Part shown: piece after piece, positions 34,301-40,864 of the stretch
Numbering within the stretch: the first letter of the stretch is position 1
How the letters are laid out: each line of letters opens with the position of its first letter
Assembly (NCBI GenBank): GCA_036389155.1
Contig: DASVQN010000009.1
Coordinates: 72,615 to 136,614, forward strand
Origin: CADCVT01 sp036389155
Lineage (GTDB): Bacteria > Actinomycetota > Thermoleophilia > Solirubrobacterales > Solirubrobacteraceae
Reading direction: 5' to 3'
DNA length: 64,000 nt
The notes under the pieces: generated by a model
What the model was told of the DNA's origin: nothing
The model's database searches: none
What the model saw: only the letters and a program-made list of their open reading frames with translations
Translations under genes and position numbers: made by a program

Positions 34301-35021
34301 GGTCCTGGAGCGACTGGAGCCGAGGAACGGCGCGGCCGCGGCCGACCTCCTCGACGCCGCTGCCGCGCGCCACGGCGACCAGCCGGTGCCGGCCGAGCGC
34401 GACGCGCTGCTCCGGCTGGTCCTCGCCTACGCCGCGACGCCGCTCGCGGAGCGGGTCGCGCGGGCGGGCCGCGTCCGGAAGGAGCATCCGTTCGCGCTGC
34501 CGCTCGGCGCGAGCGGGGAGGGGGCGCGGCCCGACGGTGCGGCGCCGCATCCGACCCGCGACGCGGGGCCGCCGCGGCCGGCCCGCGGCGAGGCTCCGCT
34601 GCTCACGGGTGTCGTCGACGTCCTCGCGATCGAGGACGACGGCTCCGCGCTGATCGTCGACTACAAGACCGATCGCCTCGCGCCGGACGAGGACCTCCGC
34701 GCGCACGTCGAGCGCGACTACGGCGTCCAGCTGCGCGCCTACGCGCTCGCCGCGCTCAGCGACGGCCACCCGAGCGTCGAGGTCGCCTACGCGTTCCTCG
34801 AGCGGCCCGAGGCGCCCGTCATCGCAGCGTTCGACGCGACCGACGCGCCGCGCCTGCGCGCCGAGCTCGAGAACCTCGCCGCGGGGGCCCTCACCGGCGA
34901 CTTCCCGGTCACCGACACCCCGCACGCCGACCTCTGCGCCGGCTGCCCCGGCCGCCGCGCACTGTGCTCGCACCCCGAGGAGCTCACGGGCCGCGAGCTC
35001 CCGCTCGCGACCGGCGGCTAG
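31332..35021 (+). CDS. AddA-like UvrD-family helicase/nuclease
   Basis: 1229 aa. Helicase motifs: Walker A SAAAGSGKTS (K41), ILAITFTEKAA, STIHGFCARLL, Walker B ILVDELQDSN, LVGDELQSIYGFRHAD, LTVNFRS, and the late TIHAAKGLEFPVV and LYVALTRAERRL. The C-terminus is a RecB-type nuclease domain with IVDYKTD (D1110, K1112) and QLRAYA. Together with the upstream AddB-like protein it forms an AddAB-type break-processing enzyme. Its stop overlaps the convergent brkB-like gene in a shared CTAG. Confidence 0.92.
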   Translation: MTLDVAPLLGPRGRAFTDEQARAVLDDGGDLLLSAAAGSGKTSVLVERFVRHVLEEGVAPGRILAITFTEKAAGEMKQRVRERLLELAARDAATDPAAARRAREAARESEGAWISTIHGFCARLLRGHAVSAGIDPGFAVLDEPSARTLRDAAWEHAFGTWLEERGEPALDVAAGFTADRLRAAVVEVHDALRSAGSTAPRLPAPPPAPDPDPSVLRTAADAALAELADGTGATVERARRALERCGEMLDAGDLPGPGALDKSLFKPGNVRALQGDAVAAYLAARESFAGACAHHRAVGALAELDDLLARYGEAYAARKRARSSLDFDDLELLARDLLRDAPSVRDAYAERFERILVDELQDSNPLQIELFDLLAGPPLFLVGDELQSIYGFRHADVGVFRDRRARLAEDDRALALTVNFRSHPEILDVVNAAFGERFGDAFAPLVPGVEEGRGAGDPRVELLITGTKGWEDVDLGALPRTQRWRHAEARLVAQRLRDLVDAGEASPEEIVVLVRATGDLPVYERALEDAGLQTLASGGRGYWGRQVVRDLCAWLAALANPSDEHALFGVLASPLVGASTDALALVAEAGTGRAWRLVDAAFGEATETAPPEDAERARVEELARALPGRLAAVDRERLAAFRDRFAAERALASRLPLDVLLRRAVEASDYDLHVLRLPGGARRLANVHKLLRLAAEHERAHGSDVRGLVDRANAELEADAREADAPVELGDAKAVRLMTIHAAKGLEFPVVCVADLGRRTSTDAPALLVRGDSVGVRLSHLDGSSECALDYVALRDARREAERREEDRILYVALTRAERRLILSGGVDLAKWPGDSLGAPPLAWLGPALLDGLAAVPGEEEPAAGLDGGAAERSLRGGGDAAGGGAVRLRCAINTPATVGRVLREASLAPGGADLPLAPPPPARPALAPPPAPEPSVRSLSYSALEQWRRCGYRFYLQRVLGLPQEDAPFRSRGEGGGLEGRVRGTLVHEVLERLEPRNGAAAADLLDAAAARHGDQPVPAERDALLRLVLAYAATPLAERVARAGRVRKEHPFALPLGASGEGARPDGAAPHPTRDAGPPRPARGEAPLLTGVVDVLAIEDDGSALIVDYKTDRLAPDEDLRAHVERDYGVQLRAYALAALSDGHPSVEVAYAFLERPEAPVIAAFDATDAPRLRAELENLAAGALTGDFPVTDTPHADLCAGCPGRRALCSHPEELTGRELPLATGG

Positions 35022-35968
35022 TCCTCCGGCTCGGCCGCCTCGCGCGCCGCGCCCGGCGCGACCGCGGGCGGCACGGGCTGCGCTGCCGACGGCGGGGGGG
35101 ACGGCGGCGGGGGCCCTCCGCGCCCCGCGACCTGCGAGCGCTCGATCGCCCCGTTCAGCTCGCCGCCGAGCAGGAACGCGATCGACGTGATGTACAGCCA
35201 CAGCAGCAGGATCACCGCGCCCGCGAACGCGCCGTACGTGGCGCCGTAGTTGCTGAAGTTCGAGACGTAGAAGAAGAACAGCGCGGACGCGAGGAGCCAG
35301 ATCAGCACGCCCAGCACCGACCCCGGCGAGATCCAGCGGAACCTGCGCTGAGACAGGTCCGGCGCGAACGCGTAGATCACCGCGAACGTCAGCATCATCG
35401 CGGCCAGCGCGACGACCCAGCGCGCGTAGATCCAGATCGACGCCGCCGTCGACCCGAGCCCGATCGTCCCGAACAGGTCCTTCGCGACGTCGCCGCCCAG
35501 GAACACCGACACGAGGGCGATCACGCCGAGCGCGATGACGGCGAGGGTCCACCCGATGTCGACGAGCTTGCGCCGCACGAACCCCCGGTCCTCGTCGACC
35601 GCGTACACGATGTTCAGCGCCCGGCCCGCCGCCGCGAACGCGCCGGACGCGCCGTTCAGCCCGAGCACCAACCCGAACACGAGCGCGAACCCCGCCTTCG
35701 TCCCCGACGTCTCGATGAGCTTCTGCAGGGAGGCGCGCACCGCGCGCACGACCTCCGCCGGCGCCCCGGCGTCCGAGAGGTACTGCGTCGCGTCGCTGAC
35801 CGTCGACTGCTGGCCGACCAGCCCGAGGATCGACACCGCCACGAGCAGGCCGGGGAACAGCGCCATGACGAGGTAGTAGGTCATCGCCGCCGCCCAGTCG
35901 GTCATCTGGTGGCGCTGGAACATCTTGAAGGCCTGCACGGCCATGGTCTTCACCGGCGCACGCCCCAT
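35018..35968 (-). CDS. YihY/BrkB-family membrane protein
   Basis: 316 aa with six predicted membrane helices. The family opening MTDWAAAMTYYLVMALFPGLLVAVSILGL and the late YGAFAGAVILLLWLYITSIAFLLGGELNGAIE are typical. The C-terminal tail is Pro-rich and cytoplasmic. Members are inner-membrane proteins of unknown transport function (not an RNase). It follows the ANTAR gene by 11 bp, and a TAGAGC hexamer on the ANTAR stop codon lies 8 bases before its ATG. Confidence 0.9.
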   Translation of the reverse strand: MGRAPVKTMAVQAFKMFQRHQMTDWAAAMTYYLVMALFPGLLVAVSILGLVGQQSTVSDATQYLSDAGAPAEVVRAVRASLQKLIETSGTKAGFALVFGLVLGLNGASGAFAAAGRALNIVYAVDEDRGFVRRKLVDIGWTLAVIALGVIALVSVFLGGDVAKDLFGTIGLGSTAASIWIYARWVVALAAMMLTFAVIYAFAPDLSQRRFRWISPGSVLGVLIWLLASALFFFYVSNFSNYGATYGAFAGAVILLLWLYITSIAFLLGGELNGAIERSQVAGRGGPPPPSPPPSAAQPVPPAVAPGAAREAAEPED

Positions 35969-35976
35969 GGCGTACC

Positions 35977-35982
35977 GCTCTA
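35977..35982 (-). promoter_or_regulatory. Putative -10 element TAGAGC built on the ANTAR stop codon
   Basis: On the minus strand the TAG stop of the ANTAR gene begins TAGAGC, ending 8 bases before the brkB-like ATG. This is the third case in the window of a stop codon coinciding with a -10 hexamer; the last base departs from the TANNNT pattern. Confidence 0.3.
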
Positions 35983-36609
35983 CCCGTCGCGCCGGGAGGG
36001 AAGCAGCGCGTGCCCGTCGAGCACCGAGCGCGCGACGTCGACGACCGTCTTGTTGCGCGCCCGCGCGTGCGAGCGCAGCAGCTCGAACGCGGCGCGCTCG
36101 TCCAGCCCGTGGCGCTCCATGAGCACGCCCTTGGCCCGCTCGATCAGCGCCCGCCGGCCCAGCGCCCCCTCGAGCTGCCCGACCTGCTCGGCGAGGCGGG
36201 CGTTGTCGCCGTACCGCCGCAGCGCGAGCTCGAGCGCGCTCTGCAGCGCCTCCTCCGAGTGGCGGCCGGCGACGGCGTCGACGCCGCGCTCGGCGGCCCG
36301 CCGCACGAAGTCGGGGTCCTCGCCGTCCAGCAGCGCGACCACCGGACCCGAGGCGAACGACGCGATCTCGGCGATCAGGTCGAGCGCGTGCTCGTCGTCG
36401 CGGTGGACCACCACGACGGCCGCGTCCGGGTCGGTCTCGGCCACGCGATCGGCCACGGCGCGGACGTCGACCGCGAACGCCGCGACGTCGTGGCCGAGCC
36501 GCTTCAGCAGCGCGGCGGTGCGCTCGAGCGCCTGCTCGTCCTCGTCCGCCGCCAGCAGGCGCAACGCCTGTCCGGAGTCCGGGGCTTCCGTGCTCACGCG
36601 TCGTATCAT
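35980..36609 (-). CDS. ANTAR-domain regulator with degenerate receiver
   Basis: 209 aa from ATG 36609 (GAGG five bases before). The N-terminal receiver-like domain has an acidic pair (AADEDEQ) but the phospho-acceptor position in AAVVVVHRDD reads His rather than Asp, and the usual lysine is absent, so it is a pseudo-receiver. The C-terminal ANTAR domain (RRALIERAKGVLMERHGLDERAAFELLRSHAR) binds tandem RNA hairpins to control antitermination. Divergent from the SigB-type sigma factor; operon with the brkB-like gene. Confidence 0.85.
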   Translation of the reverse strand: MIRRVSTEAPDSGQALRLLAADEDEQALERTAALLKRLGHDVAAFAVDVRAVADRVAETDPDAAVVVVHRDDEHALDLIAEIASFASGPVVALLDGEDPDFVRRAAERGVDAVAGRHSEEALQSALELALRRYGDNARLAEQVGQLEGALGRRALIERAKGVLMERHGLDERAAFELLRSHARARNKTVVDVARSVLDGHALLPSRRDG

Positions 36610-36675
36610 GAAGCCTCGTCGCGCGGCCAAGCCCCCCGCCCAGCGTGACGCCCTTCGCGCCCCTGCCCTCGGTGC

Positions 36676-36701
36676 GGTTGGATCGCCGTGCCGATGGGAA
36701 C
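36676..36701 (+). promoter_or_regulatory. Possible SigB/SigF-type promoter before the sigma gene
   Basis: GGTTG at 36676-36680 and GGGAAC at 36696-36701 are separated by 15 bases, close to the GTTT / GGGTA pattern and 13-15 spacing of SigB-type promoters. It would make the sigma gene self-activating. The match is not exact and this is inference. Confidence 0.3.
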
Positions 36702-36760
36702 GAGCAGGGGGACGTGCTGCACCACTTGACCAGCATCCGGGGCATCCGCCCCGGCCAGGG

Positions 36761-37567
36761 ATGATCCAGCGCCGGTCCGCGGCCGCCGCCAGCGGCCCCG
36801 AGCGCGACGCCGAGGACCGCGAGCTCTTCGTCCGGCTGAAGGCCGGGGACACGGCCGCGCGCGACCAGCTCGCCGAGCGCTTCCTCCCGCTGGCCCGCCA
36901 GCTGGCGCGCCGCTACCAGCGCGCCGACGAGCCGCTCGACGACCTCGTGCAGGTCGCGTCGCTCGGGCTCATCAAGGCGATCGACCGGTTCGACCCCGCG
37001 CGCGAGGTCGCCTTCTCCAGCTACGCCGTCCCCACGATCCTCGGCGAGCTCAAGCGCCACTTCCGCGACCGCACGTGGTCGGTGCGCGTCCCGCGCGACC
37101 TGCAGGAGCTCGCGCTCAAGGTCGACAAGGCGGTCGGGACGCTCAGCCGCGACCTGCGCCGCCAGCCTTCGGTGGGCGAGATCGCCGCCGCCGTCGACGC
37201 GGGGGAGGAGGACGTCCTCGAGGCGCTCGAGGCCGCGGGCGCCTACCGCGCGACCTCGTTCGACGCCCCGCGCAGCTCCGACGAGGACGGCGGCGACAGC
37301 CTCGCCGACGCGCTCGGCACGACGGAGGCCGGCTTCGGCCTCGCCGAGCAGCGCGCCACGCTCGAGCGCCTCATGGCCGCGATCACGCCGCGCGAGCGCG
37401 AGGTCCTGCGGCTGCGCTTCGTGGAGGACCTGACCCAGGCCGAGATCGGCGAGCGCATCGGCGTCTCGCAGATGCAGGTCTCGCGCCTCATCCGCCAGTC
37501 CCTCGCCCGCCTGCGCACCGCGGGCCTCGCGGCCGAGCGCCACCTCCCCGGCGGGGCGACCGAGTAG
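36761..37567 (+). CDS. SigB/SigF/SigG-type RNA polymerase sigma factor
   Basis: 268 aa. Region 2 (DQLAERFLPLARQLARRYQRADEPLDDLVQVASLGLIKAIDRFDP), region 3 (SVRVPRDLQELALKV) and region 4 (ITPREREVLRLRFVEDLTQAEIGERIGVSQMQVSRLIRQSL) are complete, and the pattern is that of the SigB/SigF stress and sporulation group, usually kept silent by an RsbW-type anti-sigma factor. Candidates for such regulators lie at 47.7-49.4 kb. Its stop overlaps the GTG of the HAD gene by one base. Confidence 0.92.
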   Translation: MIQRRSAAAASGPERDAEDRELFVRLKAGDTAARDQLAERFLPLARQLARRYQRADEPLDDLVQVASLGLIKAIDRFDPAREVAFSSYAVPTILGELKRHFRDRTWSVRVPRDLQELALKVDKAVGTLSRDLRRQPSVGEIAAAVDAGEEDVLEALEAAGAYRATSFDAPRSSDEDGGDSLADALGTTEAGFGLAEQRATLERLMAAITPREREVLRLRFVEDLTQAEIGERIGVSQMQVSRLIRQSLARLRTAGLAAERHLPGGATE

Positions 37568-38217
37568 TGGCCAAGGCGGCGATCCTCGACGTCGACGGCA
37601 CGCTCGTCGACACGAACTACCAGCACGCGCTGGCCTGGTACCGCGCGTTCCGCCAGCACGACTTCGTCGTCCCGATCTGGAAGATCCACCGCTCGATCGG
37701 GATGGGCAGCGACCAGCTCGTCCCGCACCTGATCGGCGAGGAGGCGGCCGAGAAGGTCGCCGAGGACCTCAGCGCGGCCGAGAAGCCGCTGTTCCGCGCG
37801 ATGATCGAGGAGTGCGAGCCGCTCCGCGGCGCCCACGAGCTGCTCGCCGACCTGCACACCGCGGGCAAGACGGTGATCCTCGCCAGCTCGGCCAACCAGA
37901 AGGACATCGACCACTACCTCGACCTCCTCGACGCGCGCCAGATCGCCGACGACTGGACGACCTCCGACGACGTCGAGAAGACGAAGCCCGAGCCCGACCT
38001 CGTCAAGGCGGCGCTGGAGAAGGCGGGCACCGACGACGCGGTGATGATCGGCGACAGCACGTGGGACATCGAGGCGGCAAAGCGCGCCGGAATCCAGACC
38101 ATCGCGGTCACGACCGGCGGTTTCTCGGTCGATGAGCTGCGCGAGGCGGGGGCGGCGCAGGTCTTCGAGTCGATCGAGGACCTGCGACAGCGCATCGGCG
38201 AGACCGCGCTCGGGTAG
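37567..38217 (+). CDS. HAD-superfamily phosphatase
   Basis: 216 aa. The catalytic motif DVDGTLVDTN is at residues ~8-17, ILASSANQKD is motif II, KTKPEPDLV motif III and MIGDSTWDIEAAKRAG motif IV; the cap is the alpha-helical type of phosphoglycolate-phosphatase/beta-phosphoglucomutase-like members. Substrate unknown. GTG start overlapping the sigma stop (TAGTG), so it is co-translated with the sigma factor and may belong to the stress response. Confidence 0.88.
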   Translation: MAKAAILDVDGTLVDTNYQHALAWYRAFRQHDFVVPIWKIHRSIGMGSDQLVPHLIGEEAAEKVAEDLSAAEKPLFRAMIEECEPLRGAHELLADLHTAGKTVILASSANQKDIDHYLDLLDARQIADDWTTSDDVEKTKPEPDLVKAALEKAGTDDAVMIGDSTWDIEAAKRAGIQTIAVTTGGFSVDELREAGAAQVFESIEDLRQRIGETALG

Positions 38218-38227
38218 CCGAGTCGGT

Positions 38228-38419
38228 ATGGGAATCATGGACAAGATCACGGGCCGGGCCAAGAAGGCCGCCGGCGACCTGGCCGACGACGCGTCACTGC
38301 GCCGCGAGGGAGCCCAGGAGGAGCGCAAGGGCGAGGCCAAGGACGAGCTCAGCCACGCGCAGGAGCAGGCCGACGCCAAGGCCGACGAGGTCGCCGACCT
38401 CGAGCGCAAGACCACCTGA
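38228..38419 (+). CDS. CsbD-like stress protein
   Basis: 63 aa. MGIMDKITGRAKKAAGDLADDASLRREGAQEERKGEAK... is the charged, Ala/Lys/Glu-rich helix typical of CsbD, a small general-stress protein controlled by SigB in Bacillus. It lies 10 bp after the HAD gene and downstream of the SigB-type sigma gene, which fits. Its stop overlaps the next start (TGATG). Confidence 0.85.
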   Translation: MGIMDKITGRAKKAAGDLADDASLRREGAQEERKGEAKDELSHAQEQADAKADEVADLERKTT

Positions 38420-38625
38420 TGGCGACGGTCGCAGCGCCGGGCCTGGAGGTGCCGCAGCCGGTCGAGCCGGCGCAGCCCGCGGTGCCCGACACGCCCGGCG
38501 TGCCGACCGCGCCCGACACCCCGGGCACGCCGCCCGAGCCGATCGAGCCCGCCGTGCCGGAGGCGCCGACGGTGCCGACCGACCCGGTGCCGGAGCCCGA
38601 GGTCCCGGCGGACCCGGCGACCTGA
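38419..38625 (+). CDS. Proline-rich disordered small protein
   Basis: 68 aa, about one third proline, built from irregular VP/EP/TP repeats (VPDTPGVPTAPDTPGTPPEP); no helix, signal or membrane segment. Its ATG overlaps the CsbD stop by one base, which is the main argument that it is real. It could also be a chance ORF in GC-rich DNA. Function unknown. Confidence 0.45.
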   Translation: MATVAAPGLEVPQPVEPAQPAVPDTPGVPTAPDTPGTPPEPIEPAVPEAPTVPTDPVPEPEVPADPAT

Positions 38626-38651
38626 CGCAGCCATCGTCGTGGCTGACGCGG

Positions 38652-38696
38652 CCGCCGAGCGCGGGAGCAGTGCTAGGCCCGGACCGCGCTCGGCGG
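38652..38696. terminator. Hairpin between convergent genes (bidirectional terminator candidate)
   Basis: Arms at 38652-38664 and 38684-38696 (CCGCCGAGCGCGG and its complement) pair perfectly over 13 bp around a 19-base loop. It lies in the gap between the CsbD/Pro-rich genes and the ferritin-like gene. There is no T-run, so it is an unusual or factor-assisted terminator. Confidence 0.5.
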
Positions 38697-38721
38697 GCTC
38701 GTCAGGCGCGGCGAGAGCAAG

Positions 38722-39240
38722 TCAGGCGAGCCCCTCCACGGCGAACTCGCGGAGGAAGCCCTCGAAGAGGCGCCGGTGGCCCTCCTCGTCGCGCAGGATC
38801 GCGATGACCATGTCCTGGGTGACCGGGTCGACGCCCTCGGTCGCCTCGATGATCGTGTTGTAGTGCTCGATCGCGCCCGTCTCGGCCTCGATCACGCCCT
38901 TGATGACGTGGACGATGTCGGTCTGCTGGTCGGGCGGCTGGAGGTAGGTCTGCTCGGCCGTGAAGTCGAGCGAGCCCGGCACGACGCCGTAGAGCTCCTT
39001 GATGCGCGCGGCGAACTGCTGCGCGTGCCCGAGCTCCTCCTGGATGTCCTGCTGGAGCGACTCGATGACCTCCTGGGCGCGCAGCCCGTCCGGGTTCGTC
39101 GAGTTGGCGATGTAGCTCATCACCGTCTCGAGCTCCATCCAGTAGGCCTTGGTGAGGAGCTCGATGATCTGCTCGCGCTGCTCGCGCTTGTCGTCGGAGA
39201 GGATGCCCTGGGCGGCGGAGCGGGGAGGTGCGCTGGTCAT
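38722..39240 (-). CDS. Ferritin-like di-iron protein
   Basis: 172 aa. The four-helix ferritin-like fold is indicated by metal ligands in KAYWMELETVMSY, QEELGHAQQFAARI, VIEAETGAIEHY and LRDEEGHRRLFEGF (E, ExxH, E, ExxH). Likely an iron-storage or oxidative-stress protein of the bacterioferritin/Dps-neighbour group. It is translationally coupled to the upstream GlxA-like regulator (ATGA overlap), which may link its expression to that regulator. Confidence 0.85.
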   Translation of the reverse strand: MTSAPPRSAAQGILSDDKREQREQIIELLTKAYWMELETVMSYIANSTNPDGLRAQEVIESLQQDIQEELGHAQQFAARIKELYGVVPGSLDFTAEQTYLQPPDQQTDIVHVIKGVIEAETGAIEHYNTIIEATEGVDPVTQDMVIAILRDEEGHRRLFEGFLREFAVEGLA

Positions 39241-40178
39241 ACCTCGTGCCTGCCCCGAAACGCGGCCCGGTACGCGGTCGGCGTCGTCTGCACCGCGCGC
39301 CCGAAGTGCTCGCGCAGCCCGACCGCGGTGCCGAAGCCGGACTCCGCGGCCACCGCCTCGACGGGAAGGTCCGTGCGCTCGAGCAGCCGGCGGGCGTGGG
39401 CGACCCGCTGCTCGATCAGCCAGCGCAGCGGCGTGGTCCCGGTCTCGGCCCGGAAGCGCCGCGCGAAGGAGCGCTCGCTCATCAGCGCGTGGCGGGCCAT
39501 CGCCGCGACGCTGAGCGGCTCGCCGAGGCGCTCGAGCGCCCACGCGCGCGTGCGCTCCAGCCCGTCGTCGGCCGTCGGCGGCAGCGGGCGGTCGACGAAC
39601 TGCGCCTGCCCGCCGCTGCGGTGCGGCGCGACGACGATCCGCCGCGCCACGGCGTTGGCCACGGCGGCGCCGTGGTCGTGGTGGACGAGGTGCAGGCAGA
39701 GGTCGATGCCCGCCGCGACGCCGGCCGAGGTCAGGATGCGCCCGTCCTCGACGTACAGGACGTCCGGGTCGACGCGGACCGCCGGATACAGCTCGGCGAG
39801 CAGCGCGGCGTCGTTCCAGTGCGTGGTCGCCCGCCGGCCGTCGAGCAGCCCGGCCGCGGCGAGCACGAACGCGCCGGTGCAGATCGAGACGATCCGGCCG
39901 TCGAACGCGCGGAGGGCGTCGAGCGCGTCCTGCGGCCACGCGCGCGCGACGTCGTGGTGCCCGGGGACCACGACGGTGTCCGCCTCCTCCAGCGCCTCGA
40001 GGCCGTGCGACGCGACGATCGAGAACCCGGTCGACGTCGGGATCTCGCCGGGCGACGGCGTGGCGACGCGGAACGAGTAGCGGCGCCGCTCGACCCGGTG
40101 CCCGAACACCTGCGCGGGCGTGGCGAGGTCGAAGGCGACGACACCGGGGAAGACGAGCGCGACGACGCGGTGGGCCAT
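39237..40178 (-). CDS. GlxA/FtrA-family transcriptional regulator (DJ-1 plus AraC HTH)
   Basis: 313 aa from ATG 40178 (GTG 40196 possible). Residues ~1-170 are a DJ-1/PfpI domain (MAHRVVALVFPGVVAFDLATPAQVFG; ICTGAFVLAAAGLLDGRRATTHW); the C-terminal third is an AraC-type double HTH (MARHALMSERSFARRFRAETGTTPLRWL...RVAHARRLLERTDLPVEAVAAESGFG). The stop overlaps the ferritin-like start. Divergent from a free-standing DJ-1 protein, which may be its target. Confidence 0.9.
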   Translation of the reverse strand: MAHRVVALVFPGVVAFDLATPAQVFGHRVERRRYSFRVATPSPGEIPTSTGFSIVASHGLEALEEADTVVVPGHHDVARAWPQDALDALRAFDGRIVSICTGAFVLAAAGLLDGRRATTHWNDAALLAELYPAVRVDPDVLYVEDGRILTSAGVAAGIDLCLHLVHHDHGAAVANAVARRIVVAPHRSGGQAQFVDRPLPPTADDGLERTRAWALERLGEPLSVAAMARHALMSERSFARRFRAETGTTPLRWLIEQRVAHARRLLERTDLPVEAVAAESGFGTAVGLREHFGRAVQTTPTAYRAAFRGRHEV

Positions 40179-40249
40179 GGCGGGATTCTTGCGCACATTG
40201 TCGATCCTGCCACTGGCGGCGCCGCGGCGGACGCGCGAGCATCGCGCTC

Positions 40250-40861
40250 ATGCGAATCGAGATCGTGGTGTACGACGGCTTCGACGAGCTCGACGCGATC
40301 GGGCCGTTCGAGGTGCTGCGCAACGCGGCGACGGTGGTGGAGGACGTCGACGTGCGTCTGGTGGGCGCCGAGGGCGGCGGCGAGGTCACCGCGTCCCACG
40401 GCCTGCGGATCGCCGTCGACGAGGGCCTCTCCGGCGACGCCGACCTCGTCATCGTCCCCGGCGGCGGCTGGAACGACCGCGCGGCGGCGGGCGCGCGGGC
40501 CGAGGCCGAGCGCGGCGACCTGCCGCGCCGCCTGGCCGAGCTGCACGCCGGCGGCGCCCGCGTCGGCTCGGTCTGCACCGGCGGGATGCTGCTCGCCGCC
40601 GCGGGGCTGACCGCTGGGCGCCCGGCGACGACGCACCACGGCGCGCTCGACGACCTGCGCGCCAGCGGCGCCGAGGTGATCGACGCGCGCGTCGTCGACG
40701 ACGGCGACGTCATCACCTCCGGCGGCGTGACCTCCGGCCTCGACATGGCGCTCTATCTCGTCGAGCGCGAGTGGGGCGAGGCGCTCGCCGACGGGATCGC
40801 GCGCGAGATGGAGCTCACGCGCGACCGGCGCGTCTGGCGCAGGCCGGTCGAGACGAGCTGA
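40250..40861 (+). CDS. DJ-1/PfpI-family protein
   Basis: 203 aa. MRIEIVVYDGFDELDAIGPFEVLR is the family opening, the nucleophile elbow is GSVCTGGMLLAAAGLTAGRPATTHH with the cysteine, and ITSGGVTSGLDMALYLVER follows. It resembles isonitrile hydratase/glutamine-amidotransferase-like members. Enzymatic role not certain. Divergent from the GlxA-like regulator across 71 bp; its stop is 3 bp from that of the convergent RTX gene. Confidence 0.88.
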   Translation: MRIEIVVYDGFDELDAIGPFEVLRNAATVVEDVDVRLVGAEGGGEVTASHGLRIAVDEGLSGDADLVIVPGGGWNDRAAAGARAEAERGDLPRRLAELHAGGARVGSVCTGGMLLAAAGLTAGRPATTHHGALDDLRASGAEVIDARVVDDGDVITSGGVTSGLDMALYLVEREWGEALADGIAREMELTRDRRVWRRPVETS

Positions 40862-40864
40862 CGC

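Noticed and set aside
31458..35552. 1364-codon open frame antisense to the addA-like gene
   Set aside because: Arg/Ala/Asp-rich shadow frame with no domain pattern; the opposite strand has full helicase and nuclease motifs.
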